Source: Ectothiorhodospiraceae bacterium | GTDB lineage: Bacteria > Pseudomonadota > Gammaproteobacteria > Nitrococcales > Aquisalimonadaceae | DNA: 64,000 nucleotides | Direction: 5' to 3' | Assembly: GCA_020831845.1 (NCBI GenBank) | Contig: JAFIFV010000135.1 | Coordinates: 1 to 64,000 of the forward strand | Part shown: positions 33,245 to 43,615 of the stretch, piece by piece | Position numbering within the stretch: the stretch's first letter is position 1 | How the letters are laid out: the number at the start of each line of letters is the position of its first letter | Program-made: the position numbers and the translations under genes | Notes under the pieces: generated by a model | Database searches by the model: none | The model's input: only the letters and a program-made list of their open reading frames with translations | What the model was told of the DNA's origin: nothing

Positions 33245-33861
33245 CGGGGCAGCCGCACACCACGCCGGGAACTCCGGTGCGAAGGCAGGGTCTTCCGGAA
33301 ATGCGACTGGCCCCATTCCTGCTGCTCCTTGCGCTGTTGGTTCCGATCAGTCCCGCGTTCTCCGATACGCCGGGCTGGGCTGCCTTGCGCGACGGCCGCC
33401 ACGCGGCCCTTATTCGTCACTCCCTGGCACCCGGAGTGGGAGACCCCGGTGAGTTCCGGCTGGGTGATTGCGACACACAGCGCAACCTCTCCGAACAAGG
33501 CCGTGCGCAGGCCACCCGGCTTGGTGCAGCCTTCCGGGAGCAGGGCCTCGAAGCGTTGGCGGTCTACACCAGCCGCTGGTGCAGGGCCTCCGAGACCGCC
33601 GAGCTGATGGGCTTGGGGCAGGTAAGGCCCCTGCCCTTCCTGGATTCATTCTTCAGGGAGCGGGCCAATGGACCAGCCAGAACGCAGGCGCTGCGGAACT
33701 TCCTGCGGGAGGGTCGCGAGGGCGATTCGCTGGTCATCGTCAGCCACCAGGTGAACATCACCGCACTGTCAGGCGTTTTCCCGGGTTCCGGCGAAATCAT
33801 CGTGGTCCGCATGCTTGAAGACGACGAAATCGCCGTCGTCGACCGTATCGCCGTCCCCTGA
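33241..33861 (+). CDS. Histidine phosphatase family protein
   Basis: ALIRHSLAPGVGDPGEFRLGDCDTQRNLSEQGRAQATRLGAAFR (RHx motif), signal peptide. Confidence 0.85.
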   Translation: MTGQPHTTPGTPVRRQGLPEMRLAPFLLLLALLVPISPAFSDTPGWAALRDGRHAALIRHSLAPGVGDPGEFRLGDCDTQRNLSEQGRAQATRLGAAFREQGLEALAVYTSRWCRASETAELMGLGQVRPLPFLDSFFRERANGPARTQALRNFLREGREGDSLVIVSHQVNITALSGVFPGSGEIIVVRMLEDDEIAVVDRIAVP

Positions 33862-33949
33862 TCACTGGAAAGCCCCCGACGGCGCCAGTATCCTGCTGAA
33901 GGGTACGCGGCACCGCGTCCGAATACCGCCAGCAGATCGGGAGCCGGGC

Positions 33950-34717
33950 ATGCAGATCTCCGCCTCGTCCAACGAAACCATGAAGGAAGTCGCCTCGTTG
34001 CTGCGCCAGGCCGAGCGCGTGCTGTTCATCACCGGCGCAGGCATTTCCGTCGCCTCCGGCCTGCCCACCTACCGCGGCAATGGCGGCGTCTATGCCGGAG
34101 GCGTGACCGAAGACGGCATCCCCTATGAACTGGCGCTATCCGGGCAGATGCTGGAAACCCGTCCCGAGATCACCTGGCGGGAACTGATCCGCATCGCCCA
34201 GCGCCGGAGCACCCCTGTGGTCAATGCCGGTCACCGCGCAATCGCCTCCGTGCCGGGGGCCACCGTACTTACCCAGAACGTGGACGGGCTGCATCGGGCC
34301 GCCGGAAGCCAGGATGTGATCGAGATTCACGGCAACACCGGAACCTTGCTCTGCACCGGCTGTGGGCACCGCGATACCGAGAGCGACTGGCGCTCGCTAC
34401 CCATCCCGCCACGCTGCCCGCGCTGCGACACCGTACTGCGGCCGGAGGTGGTGTTGTTCGGCGAGGCATTGCCGGAACGTGAACTGGACCGACTGGACGC
34501 CGCCCTTGCCCGCGGTTTCGACATGGTGTTCACCATCGGCACCACCAGCGTGTTTCCATACATCGCCGAGCCGGTGATCATGGCCTCGCGCCGGGGCATC
34601 CCCACGGTCGAAATCAATCCGGAGCTGACGGAAGTCTCATACTGCGTACAATATCGTCTGACCGGCTGCGCGGCGGACATGTTGCCCGGCCTCATCGCAC
34701 GACCAGACGAACCATAG
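33950..34717 (+). CDS. Sir2 family NAD-dependent protein deacylase
   Basis: ITGAGISVASGLPTYRGNGGVY, TQNVDGLHRAAG, CTGCGHRD...CPRCDTVLRPEVVLFGE. Confidence 0.92.
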   Translation: MQISASSNETMKEVASLLRQAERVLFITGAGISVASGLPTYRGNGGVYAGGVTEDGIPYELALSGQMLETRPEITWRELIRIAQRRSTPVVNAGHRAIASVPGATVLTQNVDGLHRAAGSQDVIEIHGNTGTLLCTGCGHRDTESDWRSLPIPPRCPRCDTVLRPEVVLFGEALPERELDRLDAALARGFDMVFTIGTTSVFPYIAEPVIMASRRGIPTVEINPELTEVSYCVQYRLTGCAADMLPGLIARPDEP

Positions 34718-34755
34718 CGAACCTATCTCAATGCGGGACTGGCGGGAGAGACCTC

Positions 34756-35523
34756 ATGCCCTACCTGACAATCGGCGGCGATGACATCCACTACATCGCC
34801 CATGAGCAGGATGCCGAGTTTAGCCTGCTCGGGATTCACGGCGCGGGACAGGACTGCAGAACCTGGCCGGCGTCGCTGGGCCAGTTGGAAGGCTGCAACT
34901 GCTACCTGCTGGACCTGCCCGGGCACGGCGAATCCGGCGGTTCGCCGCGAGAGGACATCACTGAATACGCCCGAGTGGTTACCGGATTCGTGCAGCAGAA
35001 GCAGCTGCAACGCGTGGTATTGATGGGGCATTGCATGGGCGGCGCCATCGCCCAGCAGATCGCGCTGGACCAGCCCCAGTGGTTACAGGCGCTGATTCTC
35101 GTTTCAACCGGCTGCCGCCTGCGCAGCGCGCCCGACTACCTGGACCTGCTACGGGATGACTACCCCAAGGCGGTGGAGCAAACCATCGCCATGATGTACG
35201 GCTCGCAGGCTCCGAGGCATTTGGTGGAGCAGGCTCGGGAGCGCTGGCTCGCCCTCCCGCAGGAGGTGCTCTACCGAGACATGACCGCCTGTGACGGCTT
35301 CGATCTGACCAACAGGCTGAGCGACATTCCGCATCCCACGCTGATCCTCAGCGGCGACATCGACCATATGACGCCGCTGAAGTATGCGCAGTTCATGGAA
35401 GACAGGCTGCCCGGCAGTCGGCTGGCCGTGATTGCCCCTTCAGGCCATATGCTGCCGTTGGAACAGCCGGGCGACATGGTCCGGCTGGTCCGCGAGTTCA
35501 TCGCTTCACACCTTCGGCAATGA
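34756..35523 (+). CDS. Alpha/beta hydrolase
   Basis: GHCMGGAIAQQIALDQP nucleophile elbow, HGAGQDCRTW, C-terminal APSGHMLPLEQP. Confidence 0.88.
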   Translation: MPYLTIGGDDIHYIAHEQDAEFSLLGIHGAGQDCRTWPASLGQLEGCNCYLLDLPGHGESGGSPREDITEYARVVTGFVQQKQLQRVVLMGHCMGGAIAQQIALDQPQWLQALILVSTGCRLRSAPDYLDLLRDDYPKAVEQTIAMMYGSQAPRHLVEQARERWLALPQEVLYRDMTACDGFDLTNRLSDIPHPTLILSGDIDHMTPLKYAQFMEDRLPGSRLAVIAPSGHMLPLEQPGDMVRLVREFIASHLRQ

Positions 35524-36374
35524 CCCGCTGGCACCTGGGTACCACCGGATTCTCTCATCTCGACTGGGAGCGCAGTTTCTACCCCTCCCGCCTGCCGGCT
35601 GCCGGTCGCCTGGGCTGGTATAGCCGCCAGTTCAGCGCGGTGGAACTGGAGGCCGGCGGCAGAACGCTGCCCTCCGCCGAGCGAGTGGCCCACTGGAGAG
35701 AGGCCACGCCGGAGGGTTTCCGTTTCTGCCTTATCGCTCCCAATGCGCTGACCAGCCCGCCGGGCCGACTCGACTCGCCTTCCCGGCTGCGCCAGCTGGA
35801 GCGCCTGCTGGAAGTGCTGCAGCCGCTGGGCCAGCGGCTCGCCGTGTTGCTGCTGCACTTTCCGGCCGAGTGCCGCCACGACCGCTACGGCGAGCTGCAG
35901 CGCCTGCTTGGTGTAGGCAGTGCAGCCTCTGTCCCTTTCGCCATCCAGTTCGACCACGGAAGCTGGTGGCGGCCGGACGTTGCCGAACTGCTATCCGAAC
36001 AAGGCGTGGGCTGGGCTTACGCCGACGAACCGGACCGCAGCGTGGCAACCATGCCCGTGGACCGCGTGGGCAGTTCTTCGTACCGGCCACGCCTGCCACC
36101 CCGCACCGCTGACTTCCTCTATCTCCGCTGGCTGGGAAGGTCGGGGCAATTCGGCGACCTGGGGCGGGAACATCTGAATCCCGATGCAAGGCTGCAATGG
36201 TGGGTGAGCCACATCGGCGAGGAGCTCCGCAGGCATCCCGCGCCCGCCGGGGTTTTCGGCTTTTTCAGCAACGGGTATGCCGGCCACGCGCCCGCCTCCT
36301 GTCGCCGCTTCAGACAATTGCTGGAGGGGCGGGAGACCCGGGAGGTCCTGCATGGCCAGGATCACCTGTTCTGA
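35520..36374 (+). CDS. DUF72 domain-containing protein
   Basis: GTTGFSHLDWERSFYPSRLPAAGRLGWYSRQFSAVELEA; AYADEPD and YLRWLGR motifs. Confidence 0.82.
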   Translation: MTRWHLGTTGFSHLDWERSFYPSRLPAAGRLGWYSRQFSAVELEAGGRTLPSAERVAHWREATPEGFRFCLIAPNALTSPPGRLDSPSRLRQLERLLEVLQPLGQRLAVLLLHFPAECRHDRYGELQRLLGVGSAASVPFAIQFDHGSWWRPDVAELLSEQGVGWAYADEPDRSVATMPVDRVGSSSYRPRLPPRTADFLYLRWLGRSGQFGDLGREHLNPDARLQWWVSHIGEELRRHPAPAGVFGFFSNGYAGHAPASCRRFRQLLEGRETREVLHGQDHLF

Positions 36375-36416
36375 CCTTGACGCTTCCGACAAAACCAACG
36401 AAAAGGCAGCAGTTCC

Positions 36417-39266
36417 GTGACAGCATCTCAAGACGAAGACACGCAACCCGGCAACCGGGAGCAGACCCTGCGGCGACTCGCCGCCATGGCCCGGATGCGT
36501 GAGCCCGACAGCGCGCAGACCGACTTTCTGGTCTTCTGCTTCCGTGCTTCGGACCCGGAGATCTACCAACATGCCGCCTATTGCCTGGGTTACTGGCTGC
36601 CCGCCATGCCCGCGCTGTTCGACTGGTTCGAGGAGTACTGCGAGTCACGCAATCAGCCCCTGTCCGAACCGCTACAACTGAACGGCCTGCGCAGCACGCG
36701 GCGAATGCTGCTGGCCCGCTGCGCCGCCGCCGTCAGCCAGCACCCGCTCCACCCTGATCTGCAGCCCCGGTGGCCGGGAATGGAGCGACTGATACCGGCC
36801 TTTCCGGAAGAGCCGGTGCTGCCCACCAGTGACGCGGATGCCGCGATACTGCTTCAGGCCCTGCTGATTCTGCGAGAGGATCCCCCGCTGCAGGGCCGCC
36901 TGGACCAGACCATCAGCTGGCTACTGGAGCAGGCCGAACAGCGCCCCTCGCTGCTGACCAACCCCGCCGTTCTACGGCACTGGACCCGCCTGGTCCTGGA
37001 TCTTGCCCGCTCCGGCCACTCCAGCTATGCGCCCCTGCAGGGGCGAGTAAAGACCTTGCTCGGGCTTGCTGGTCGGGGAAGCGTCGGAGAGCGGCTCAGG
37101 GCGCTGAACGGTATCGACGTCATTCTGCACACGGTGGTCAGCACGGTGGGGCCGCCCACCTCCTCGGTACTGGGTTCCTACATGGGGGACGGCGGGCTGT
37201 GGATACAGCTCCGGCTCTACTGGTGGTGCCAGCGCCTGACCGGGTCGCTGCCCATGCTGCCCGACGGACGTCCGGCCTCGGTGACACTTCAAACCTACTA
37301 CCAGGCAACGCTTGCTGCCGATACCGCCCGTCAGGGAAACATCCTGGGCTCGGACATGGCCGGCGGAACCGAGCAGCGGCTGCTGGCCTATGCCGCGCCG
37401 AACCTGACAGGCAGACAGCGCTGGCTCAGCAGCCCCGCCGGTGAACGGGCCTTGCAGCTCTTCCTGATCATGGATCTGATGGGGCGCGACGCGCCCCTGC
37501 CCGTGGACCCCTCCACCCTGGGCGTGGGGCTGCCCGGAGACGATCGGGACGCCGTGCTGCTGGCCATGCTCAATCGCATCGCCTCCTGGGAACAGTTGCC
37601 GGCCGCAGCTCTGGTCGACCCACGGCGCCTGCACGCGCTGCGCGACCCGGTTCTCGGGCTCGCCCTGCTGCCGGCGGCCGAAAGCTCCGGCGGCGAGCAG
37701 ACGGAAGGGCTTGAAGCGCTTGCCGATGTGGTGGAGCAGCAGCTGCGGCTGGCGCTGGCCACCGACCCGGACTTCGACGCCAGGGGGTACCTGATGCTCA
37801 GCCTGGTCCGGCGTCCGCCTTCGCGGCTCTACAGACAATTGGCCGAACTGACACGGCAAAGGCAGTATCTGGACCGACAGGGGCACGAAATACCGATCAC
37901 CCGGTGGATCCATGAACTGCAGCAAGTGACTGCCAGCCCGGATCAGGCTGGTGCCGACTGGCGACTGCTGGCTCCCCCACCTCAACCCCAGCAGGACCCT
38001 CAGGACGATCTGCTGGCAGTGCTGGAGTGGCTGGGCGCCGACCCTCACGTGCGGCCCAGGCCGCAGTCCGCCATGGCAGTGCTGCAGCAACTGCAACCTG
38101 CCGACCACTCACCGCTGGCCGTCGATGGCCATGAAGCCCAGCACGCGTCGCTGGCGGGCCTCCAGACACGAATCCACGGCATTGCCCGCCGGGTCATCGA
38201 CCTGGCCCAGCAACTGCGCCCTGCCGCCGAAACCGACCTGGAGAGCGGCAGGGAGTTGGCTCGCCAGTTGAATGCCGCGATGGGCGACCTGCGCACGGAG
38301 TTCGCCGCCCATTTGCCCGCCCCCGATGCGCACAGCGTGGAACAGGCGCTGGGACAACGGCAGACGGCCATGCAGCGCTGGGCAGCCACGCTGGACGCCT
38401 GCCAGCGTTTGCAAGCCGGACACCGTGCGGCCGAGGACGTGCTGGTGGAACTCACCCGCCACGGCGATCTGCCGGATAACCTGGTTCCCATGCTGATCCA
38501 GGCTGTCTCCCCCGAACACCAGGGCCCGGACAGCGACCCACAGGCCATACTGGACTGGGCGCTGGACCAGCGGCACCGCCTGCCGGAGCGAGTTCAGCAG
38601 GCCTGGATCCGCGGTCTTGTGTCGCACTGGCGGCAAGCGCTGGAACGGGCCATGGAACGCCAGGACGCGCATCTGGTCGCCAAGCTGGTTAGCGAGATGC
38701 GGTTCAGGCCCTTGCAGCAGCACGCCGATGCACGGGAAACCCTGCGGACCGTGCGCGACTGGTGTTATGCGCGGCTGATGCTGGGCACTGCCCGGCTGGC
38801 GGCACGTCACGGCGGCAACCGCAACCCGCTGCGCTGCATCGGAAGCTTTTTGCTGCACTACTCCGCTGTGTGGATCGGCCTGCTGGTCGGTGCCATCCTG
38901 ATGCTCGATTTCGGCGATCCCTGGAAGGCGATGGCCGAACAAGGTGACATCGGCGGCATCGCCATGACCGGACTGCTCGGCCTGGGCGGCACCCTGCTCT
39001 ACCTGCTGGTGGCCCAGCGCCGGCGCGTCAGTCCCGTGCAAGGCCAGGGAACTACCGGGCTATGGTGGCGCCTGATCAGCCGCAGTGTGGCGTTTCTGAG
39101 CATCTGCCTGGCGTTCACGCTCACAATCACATCCGGCCTCTGGCTGCTGCTTTCGGGAACCGACGAAGTGGTCCATGGTCCGATGGCCATCGGGCATATT
39201 GTGGTCTGGGCCGGTTTCGCGCTGTTCGCCGGCACCTTCTTCGGACTGGTGGCAAAGGACTCCTGA
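36417..39266 (+). CDS. Large hypothetical protein with soluble N-terminus and C-terminal transmembrane helices (949 aa)
   Basis: Single uninterrupted ORF; no family recognised; about four hydrophobic segments after residue ~820. Confidence 0.8.
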   Translation: MTASQDEDTQPGNREQTLRRLAAMARMREPDSAQTDFLVFCFRASDPEIYQHAAYCLGYWLPAMPALFDWFEEYCESRNQPLSEPLQLNGLRSTRRMLLARCAAAVSQHPLHPDLQPRWPGMERLIPAFPEEPVLPTSDADAAILLQALLILREDPPLQGRLDQTISWLLEQAEQRPSLLTNPAVLRHWTRLVLDLARSGHSSYAPLQGRVKTLLGLAGRGSVGERLRALNGIDVILHTVVSTVGPPTSSVLGSYMGDGGLWIQLRLYWWCQRLTGSLPMLPDGRPASVTLQTYYQATLAADTARQGNILGSDMAGGTEQRLLAYAAPNLTGRQRWLSSPAGERALQLFLIMDLMGRDAPLPVDPSTLGVGLPGDDRDAVLLAMLNRIASWEQLPAAALVDPRRLHALRDPVLGLALLPAAESSGGEQTEGLEALADVVEQQLRLALATDPDFDARGYLMLSLVRRPPSRLYRQLAELTRQRQYLDRQGHEIPITRWIHELQQVTASPDQAGADWRLLAPPPQPQQDPQDDLLAVLEWLGADPHVRPRPQSAMAVLQQLQPADHSPLAVDGHEAQHASLAGLQTRIHGIARRVIDLAQQLRPAAETDLESGRELARQLNAAMGDLRTEFAAHLPAPDAHSVEQALGQRQTAMQRWAATLDACQRLQAGHRAAEDVLVELTRHGDLPDNLVPMLIQAVSPEHQGPDSDPQAILDWALDQRHRLPERVQQAWIRGLVSHWRQALERAMERQDAHLVAKLVSEMRFRPLQQHADARETLRTVRDWCYARLMLGTARLAARHGGNRNPLRCIGSFLLHYSAVWIGLLVGAILMLDFGDPWKAMAEQGDIGGIAMTGLLGLGGTLLYLLVAQRRRVSPVQGQGTTGLWWRLISRSVAFLSICLAFTLTITSGLWLLLSGTDEVVHGPMAIGHIVVWAGFALFAGTFFGLVAKDS

Positions 39267-39267
39267 T

Positions 39268-39690
39268 ATGTATGCATCACCCGACCAGGCTGCGGATGCC
39301 TTCTACGCGGCGTTCGCGGCCCGGGATATCAACGCCATGATGGGGGTGTGGTCACAACGGGACGACATCATCTGCATCCACCCCATGAGCGATCGGCTGC
39401 AAGGCCGCGACGCCATCCGGCAAAGCTGGGCGGCACTGTTTCATGAAGCCCCGCCCATGCAATTCGCCAATCGGCGTCAGCAGATGGCCCTGCTTCAGGA
39501 CGCCGCGCTACAGACGCTGGAGGAACGCATCGTCCTGCTGGACCGGCCCGACCCTGGCCCTGGCTCTCCTCTGCTGGCCACCAACGTATTCGTCCCGGAA
39601 GAAGACGGCTGGCGCATGCTGCTGCATCACGCCTCTCCGCTGGCTGCCGACGGCGAACCGCGCCGAAGCTCCCGGGCACCGTTGCACTAG
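39268..39690 (+). CDS. Nuclear transport factor 2-like / SnoaL-like protein
   Basis: DAFYAAFAARDINAMMGVWSQRDDIICIHPMSDRLQGRDAIRQSWAALF. Confidence 0.85.
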   Translation: MYASPDQAADAFYAAFAARDINAMMGVWSQRDDIICIHPMSDRLQGRDAIRQSWAALFHEAPPMQFANRRQQMALLQDAALQTLEERIVLLDRPDPGPGSPLLATNVFVPEEDGWRMLLHHASPLAADGEPRRSSRAPLH

Positions 39691-39821
39691 ATTCAGCGTT
39701 TCCCTGACAGAACACTCCGCACGCTTTCGCCCATTTTCATAGCAGACTTGTGTTTTATTGCCCGGGTAATCCATGATCGAATAATTCACTGGCAATCAAT
39801 GCGCATCTGCATACCCCGATC

Positions 39822-40262
39822 ATGGACAGCGCAGACTCCAAGACCTTCATGCCCCTGCTGCGGGAACTTGTAAACGCCTACCAGGCGTTCGAGCACTACG
39901 CGCTCCCGCATATCAAGAAACAGGGTCTGACGCCTGCCCAGTTCGATGTCATCGCGACCCTGGGCAACACCCCGGGTATGAACTTCAAGCAACTCGCGGA
40001 ACGGACGCTGCTTTACAAGACCACGCTGACCAGCGTGGTAGATCGCCTGGAGGACCGCGGCTACGTACGCCGTGTACCCAGCCAGCAGGACCGCAGGAGT
40101 ACGCTGGTACAGCTCACCCCGCAGGGCGAAACACTGTTCAACCAGGTGTTCCCCGCCCACCGCGCTCATCTGGCCAAGAAGTTCGGCCAACTCACCGAAG
40201 ACGACATCGCCCAGGGCATGCGCTTCCTCGGTCGCTTGCAACAGATATTCAGGCAGCGCTGA
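39822..40262 (+). CDS. MarR family transcriptional regulator
   Basis: NFKQLAERTLLYKTTLTSVVDRLEDRGYVRRVPSQQDRRSTLVQLTPQGE. Confidence 0.9.
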   Translation: MDSADSKTFMPLLRELVNAYQAFEHYALPHIKKQGLTPAQFDVIATLGNTPGMNFKQLAERTLLYKTTLTSVVDRLEDRGYVRRVPSQQDRRSTLVQLTPQGETLFNQVFPAHRAHLAKKFGQLTEDDIAQGMRFLGRLQQIFRQR

Positions 40263-40334
40263 GCCGCAAGGAACCAGCGGGCATTCATGCCTCCACGCCG
40301 GGCCGGGAGTTTACAAAGCGTTCATCTGTGCTAT

Positions 40335-40352
40335 TAGTCCTAATTTGGACTA
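40335..40352. promoter_or_regulatory. Perfect inverted repeat upstream of wrbA (candidate operator)
   Basis: TAGTCC-TAATTT-GGACTA, ending 22 bp before the wrbA ATG. Confidence 0.5.
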
Positions 40353-40374
40353 TCCGATATTGGAGTGAACGCCA

Positions 40375-40986
40375 ATGAAAGTTCTGATTCTCTACTACAG
40401 CACCTTTGGCAATGTGCACGAGATGGCGAAGCTGGTGGCCGAGGGAGTCAAGCAGGTAGATGGTGCCGAACCGGTTATCCGCACCGTCCCCGAGCTGATG
40501 CCCGATTCCGTCATTCAGGGGAATAAAGGGATGAAAGCCGGCAAGGAGAAACAGAAGGACGTACCACTGGTGACCGAGGACGACTTCCGGCAGGCCGGTG
40601 CCATCGCGCTGGGCACGCCAACACGGTTCGGTAACATGGCGGCGCAGCTGAAGAACCAGTTGGATCAGCTCAGTGGCTTGTGGATGAAGGGCGAGCTGGA
40701 AGACAAGCCCGTGGGCATGTTCGTGTCCACCGGCTCGCTGCATGGCGGCCAGGAGACCACCATACTTACCAGCCTTGCCCCCCTGCTGCATCTGGGGATG
40801 ATTCCGGTCGGCGTGCCCTACTCCAACCAGGAACTGTTCGTCACCAAGGGCGGCGGGTCTCCTTACGGCCCTGGGCACGTGGCTGGCGGAGACAACGACC
40901 GCCCGGTCGACCCGGAGGAAAGCGCACTGTGCAGGGCACTGGGCAAGCGGCTGGCAACGATCGGCAGCAAGCTCCAGAGCGGCTGA
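40375..40986 (+). CDS. wrbA: NAD(P)H:quinone oxidoreductase type IV (WrbA)
   Basis: LILYYSTFGNVHEMAKLVAEGV, GTPTRFGNMAAQLKNQLDQ, FVSTGSLHGGQETT. Confidence 0.93.
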   Translation: MKVLILYYSTFGNVHEMAKLVAEGVKQVDGAEPVIRTVPELMPDSVIQGNKGMKAGKEKQKDVPLVTEDDFRQAGAIALGTPTRFGNMAAQLKNQLDQLSGLWMKGELEDKPVGMFVSTGSLHGGQETTILTSLAPLLHLGMIPVGVPYSNQELFVTKGGGSPYGPGHVAGGDNDRPVDPEESALCRALGKRLATIGSKLQSG

Positions 40987-40998
40987 GCGAGGGCGGAG

Positions 40999-41979
40999 TT
41001 ACTTCGCCACGGGCAGGAAACGGTTCCTGCCCCGCTGCTTGGCCTGCAGCAACTGCATGTCCGCCCGATAGAAGAGATCGTCCAGGGAGCTGTCCCTGTC
41101 CGGCAGCAGCGTGGCAATCCCCAGACTCAAGGTGATGTGCAGCGTGACCTGCTTCCAGTACACCGGCAAGGCCGCCACCCGGCTTCGCAAGCGTTCGGCC
41201 ACCTGCTCCGCCTGCTGCTCGGAGACGCTCGGCAACACGACCACGAACTCGTCACCGCCGAAGCGGCCAAGCAGATCGCCTTCCCGCAACAACTCCTGGC
41301 AGACCACGGCTACCTGGCGAATTGCGGCATCACCGGCGGCATGGCCATGATGGTCGTTGACATGCTTGAAGTGGTCGATATCCATCATGATGACGGACAG
41401 TGGTTGAGCCCGTGCCAGTGCCTGCTGGAATTCCCGCACGGCGAGATGGGTCAGGTGTCGACGGTTGTAGCAGTCGGTCAGGGTATCCTTGACGGCAAGT
41501 TCATGCAGCATCCGGTTCGCCGCCTCCAGCTCCCGAGTCCGCTCAGCCACCAGCCGCTCCAGCTCTTCCTGGCTTCGCCGCTCGGGCGCCACCTTGCTCA
41601 GAGTGCAGAAAACACGCTTGCCGTTTCGCCCCGGCTCGGCAACGGGGATAAGCAGCAGCTCCCAAGTATGCGGAGAATGACTGAACAGCTCGGAATGATT
41701 CAAGGACATGGAACTCTGCTGTTGCAGACATTCCGGAACGGCGGCATCAAGCGCCCGCGTCAATGCGCTCGGCAGGGAGCCGGAACGCGACCCTCCGCCG
41801 ACCGCCTGGTCCATGGCCAGCAACGCCTCCATGGCCGGGTTGAGGCCGTCCACGCTCAAGCCGCCATCCAGGCGCTGGGAAACCAGAAACATGGGCGCTG
41901 TATGGGAGGACCACACATGCCGGAAGAAGGGCCACTTACGTTCCAGGCGTTCCGTCAGGCTTGATCGATGCTTCGGCAT
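40999..41979 (-). CDS. GGDEF domain diguanylate cyclase
   Basis: DTLTDCYNRRHL, MMDIDHFKHVNDHHGHAAGDAAIR, LLGRFGGDEFVV. Confidence 0.92.
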   Translation of the reverse strand: MPKHRSSLTERLERKWPFFRHVWSSHTAPMFLVSQRLDGGLSVDGLNPAMEALLAMDQAVGGGSRSGSLPSALTRALDAAVPECLQQQSSMSLNHSELFSHSPHTWELLLIPVAEPGRNGKRVFCTLSKVAPERRSQEELERLVAERTRELEAANRMLHELAVKDTLTDCYNRRHLTHLAVREFQQALARAQPLSVIMMDIDHFKHVNDHHGHAAGDAAIRQVAVVCQELLREGDLLGRFGGDEFVVVLPSVSEQQAEQVAERLRSRVAALPVYWKQVTLHITLSLGIATLLPDRDSSLDDLFYRADMQLLQAKQRGRNRFLPVAK

Positions 41980-42138
41980 CCCTGCCACTCCTGTAACACA
42001 CGATACACGAGCCGGCGAGGAGTACCCGCCATGCGACTTAGCCCGAATATAGCCCCGCCGCGCATCAGGCGCAATCGGCAGTCTCCTACATCGGGCTCGG
42101 ATGATTCCTACACTGAGACAACCCAAGCGGGCACTGGT

Positions 42139-43485
42139 TCAACGTAGCACGGCACCATAGAGGTCGTGTGCATCGGCCTCTTCGATGAGCACATCCGCAA
42201 ACTGCCCCGGCCTGATTCCGGCGGCGCCCCGCAGGTGCACCAGACCGTCGATTTCCGGCGCATCGGCATAGCTGCGGGCAACGGCACCGTCACCGTCAAC
42301 CTCGTCCACGAGCACCTGCATGACCTGGCCGACGAAACGCGCCAGCCCCGCGGCACTGATGTCGGCCTGCAGTTCCATCAGTTCCCGCTTGCGCCGCTGG
42401 GCCACCTCCGTCGGCACCGCGTCAGGCAATTCATTGGCACGGGCTCCTTCCACGGGTGAATAGGTAAAGCACCCCACCCTGTCCAGTTGCGCCTCCCGCA
42501 GAAAATCCATCAGTTCCTGGAAGTCTTCTTCGGTTTCACCCGGGAATCCCACGATGAAGGTCGAGCGGATGACCAGTTCGGGACAGATTTCACGCCAGCG
42601 CCGTATGCGCTCCAGCACGGCCTCGCCGCCGGCCGGCCGGCGCATGGCCTTCAGGATACGGGGGCTTGCATGCTGCAGGGGCATGTCCAGATAAGGCAGG
42701 ATGGCACCATCCGCCATCAGCGGAATAAGCTCGTCCACGTGCGGATAGGGGTAGACATAATGCAGCCGTATCCAGATCCCCAGTTCACCCAGGGCGCGGG
42801 ACAGATCCGTCATGTGGCTCCGCCATTCCCGCTGCTGCCAGTGCGCCGCTTCGTAGCGCCGGTCGACGCCGTAAGCCGATGTATCCTGGGACACAACCAG
42901 TAACTCCCGCACGCCGTCCCGCACCAGCCTGTGAGCCTCTGCCAGCACCTCATCCACTCGCCGGCTGCCCAGCCGGCCCCGCAGATCAGGGATAATGCAG
43001 AAAGTGCATTTGTGATTGCAACCTTCTGATATTTTTAAATAAGCATAATGCCTCGGCGTGAGTTTTATGCCGCTGTCAGGCAGTAGATCCGTGAATGGAT
43101 TGCGGGCGGGCGGGGTCAGTTGTGCGTGCACCGCCGTCATCACTGCCTCGTAATCATGCGGACCGGTGATCGCCAGCACTTCGGGGAAACGATCACGGAT
43201 CACGGACTCCTTCACTCCCAGGCAGCCGGTGACCACCACCTTGCCGTTCTCGGTCAGCGCTTCACCGATCGCATCAAGCGATTCCTCCTGGGCCGCCTCG
43301 ATGAAGCCACAGATGTTCACCACCACCAGATCGGCTTCCTGATAGCCGCCGACCACCTGGTAGCCCTCGGTTCTCAACTGGGTGAGAATCCGCTCGGAAT
43401 CCACCAGCGCCTTGGGGCAGCCCAGGCTGACGAAACCGATACGTGGTGCGGCGTGCTGCTGAAGCTGATCGGAGCTGACGGACAT
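42139..43485 (-). CDS. rimO: Ribosomal protein S12 methylthiotransferase RimO
   Basis: [52 protein letters not shown]. Confidence 0.95.
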   Translation of the reverse strand: MSVSSDQLQQHAAPRIGFVSLGCPKALVDSERILTQLRTEGYQVVGGYQEADLVVVNICGFIEAAQEESLDAIGEALTENGKVVVTGCLGVKESVIRDRFPEVLAITGPHDYEAVMTAVHAQLTPPARNPFTDLLPDSGIKLTPRHYAYLKISEGCNHKCTFCIIPDLRGRLGSRRVDEVLAEAHRLVRDGVRELLVVSQDTSAYGVDRRYEAAHWQQREWRSHMTDLSRALGELGIWIRLHYVYPYPHVDELIPLMADGAILPYLDMPLQHASPRILKAMRRPAGGEAVLERIRRWREICPELVIRSTFIVGFPGETEEDFQELMDFLREAQLDRVGCFTYSPVEGARANELPDAVPTEVAQRRKRELMELQADISAAGLARFVGQVMQVLVDEVDGDGAVARSYADAPEIDGLVHLRGAAGIRPGQFADVLIEEADAHDLYGAVLR

Positions 43486-43615
43486 GCTGATACCCTATGG
43501 CGGAGACTCACGGAGCGCGAGCCCGCGTATGCTACTGGTCGCGACCGCGCAGCGCAAATCCAGGCCGCCTGTTTATTCATCATGGTCAGCAACTTGCGAA
43601 AACTTCATCCAAGCC

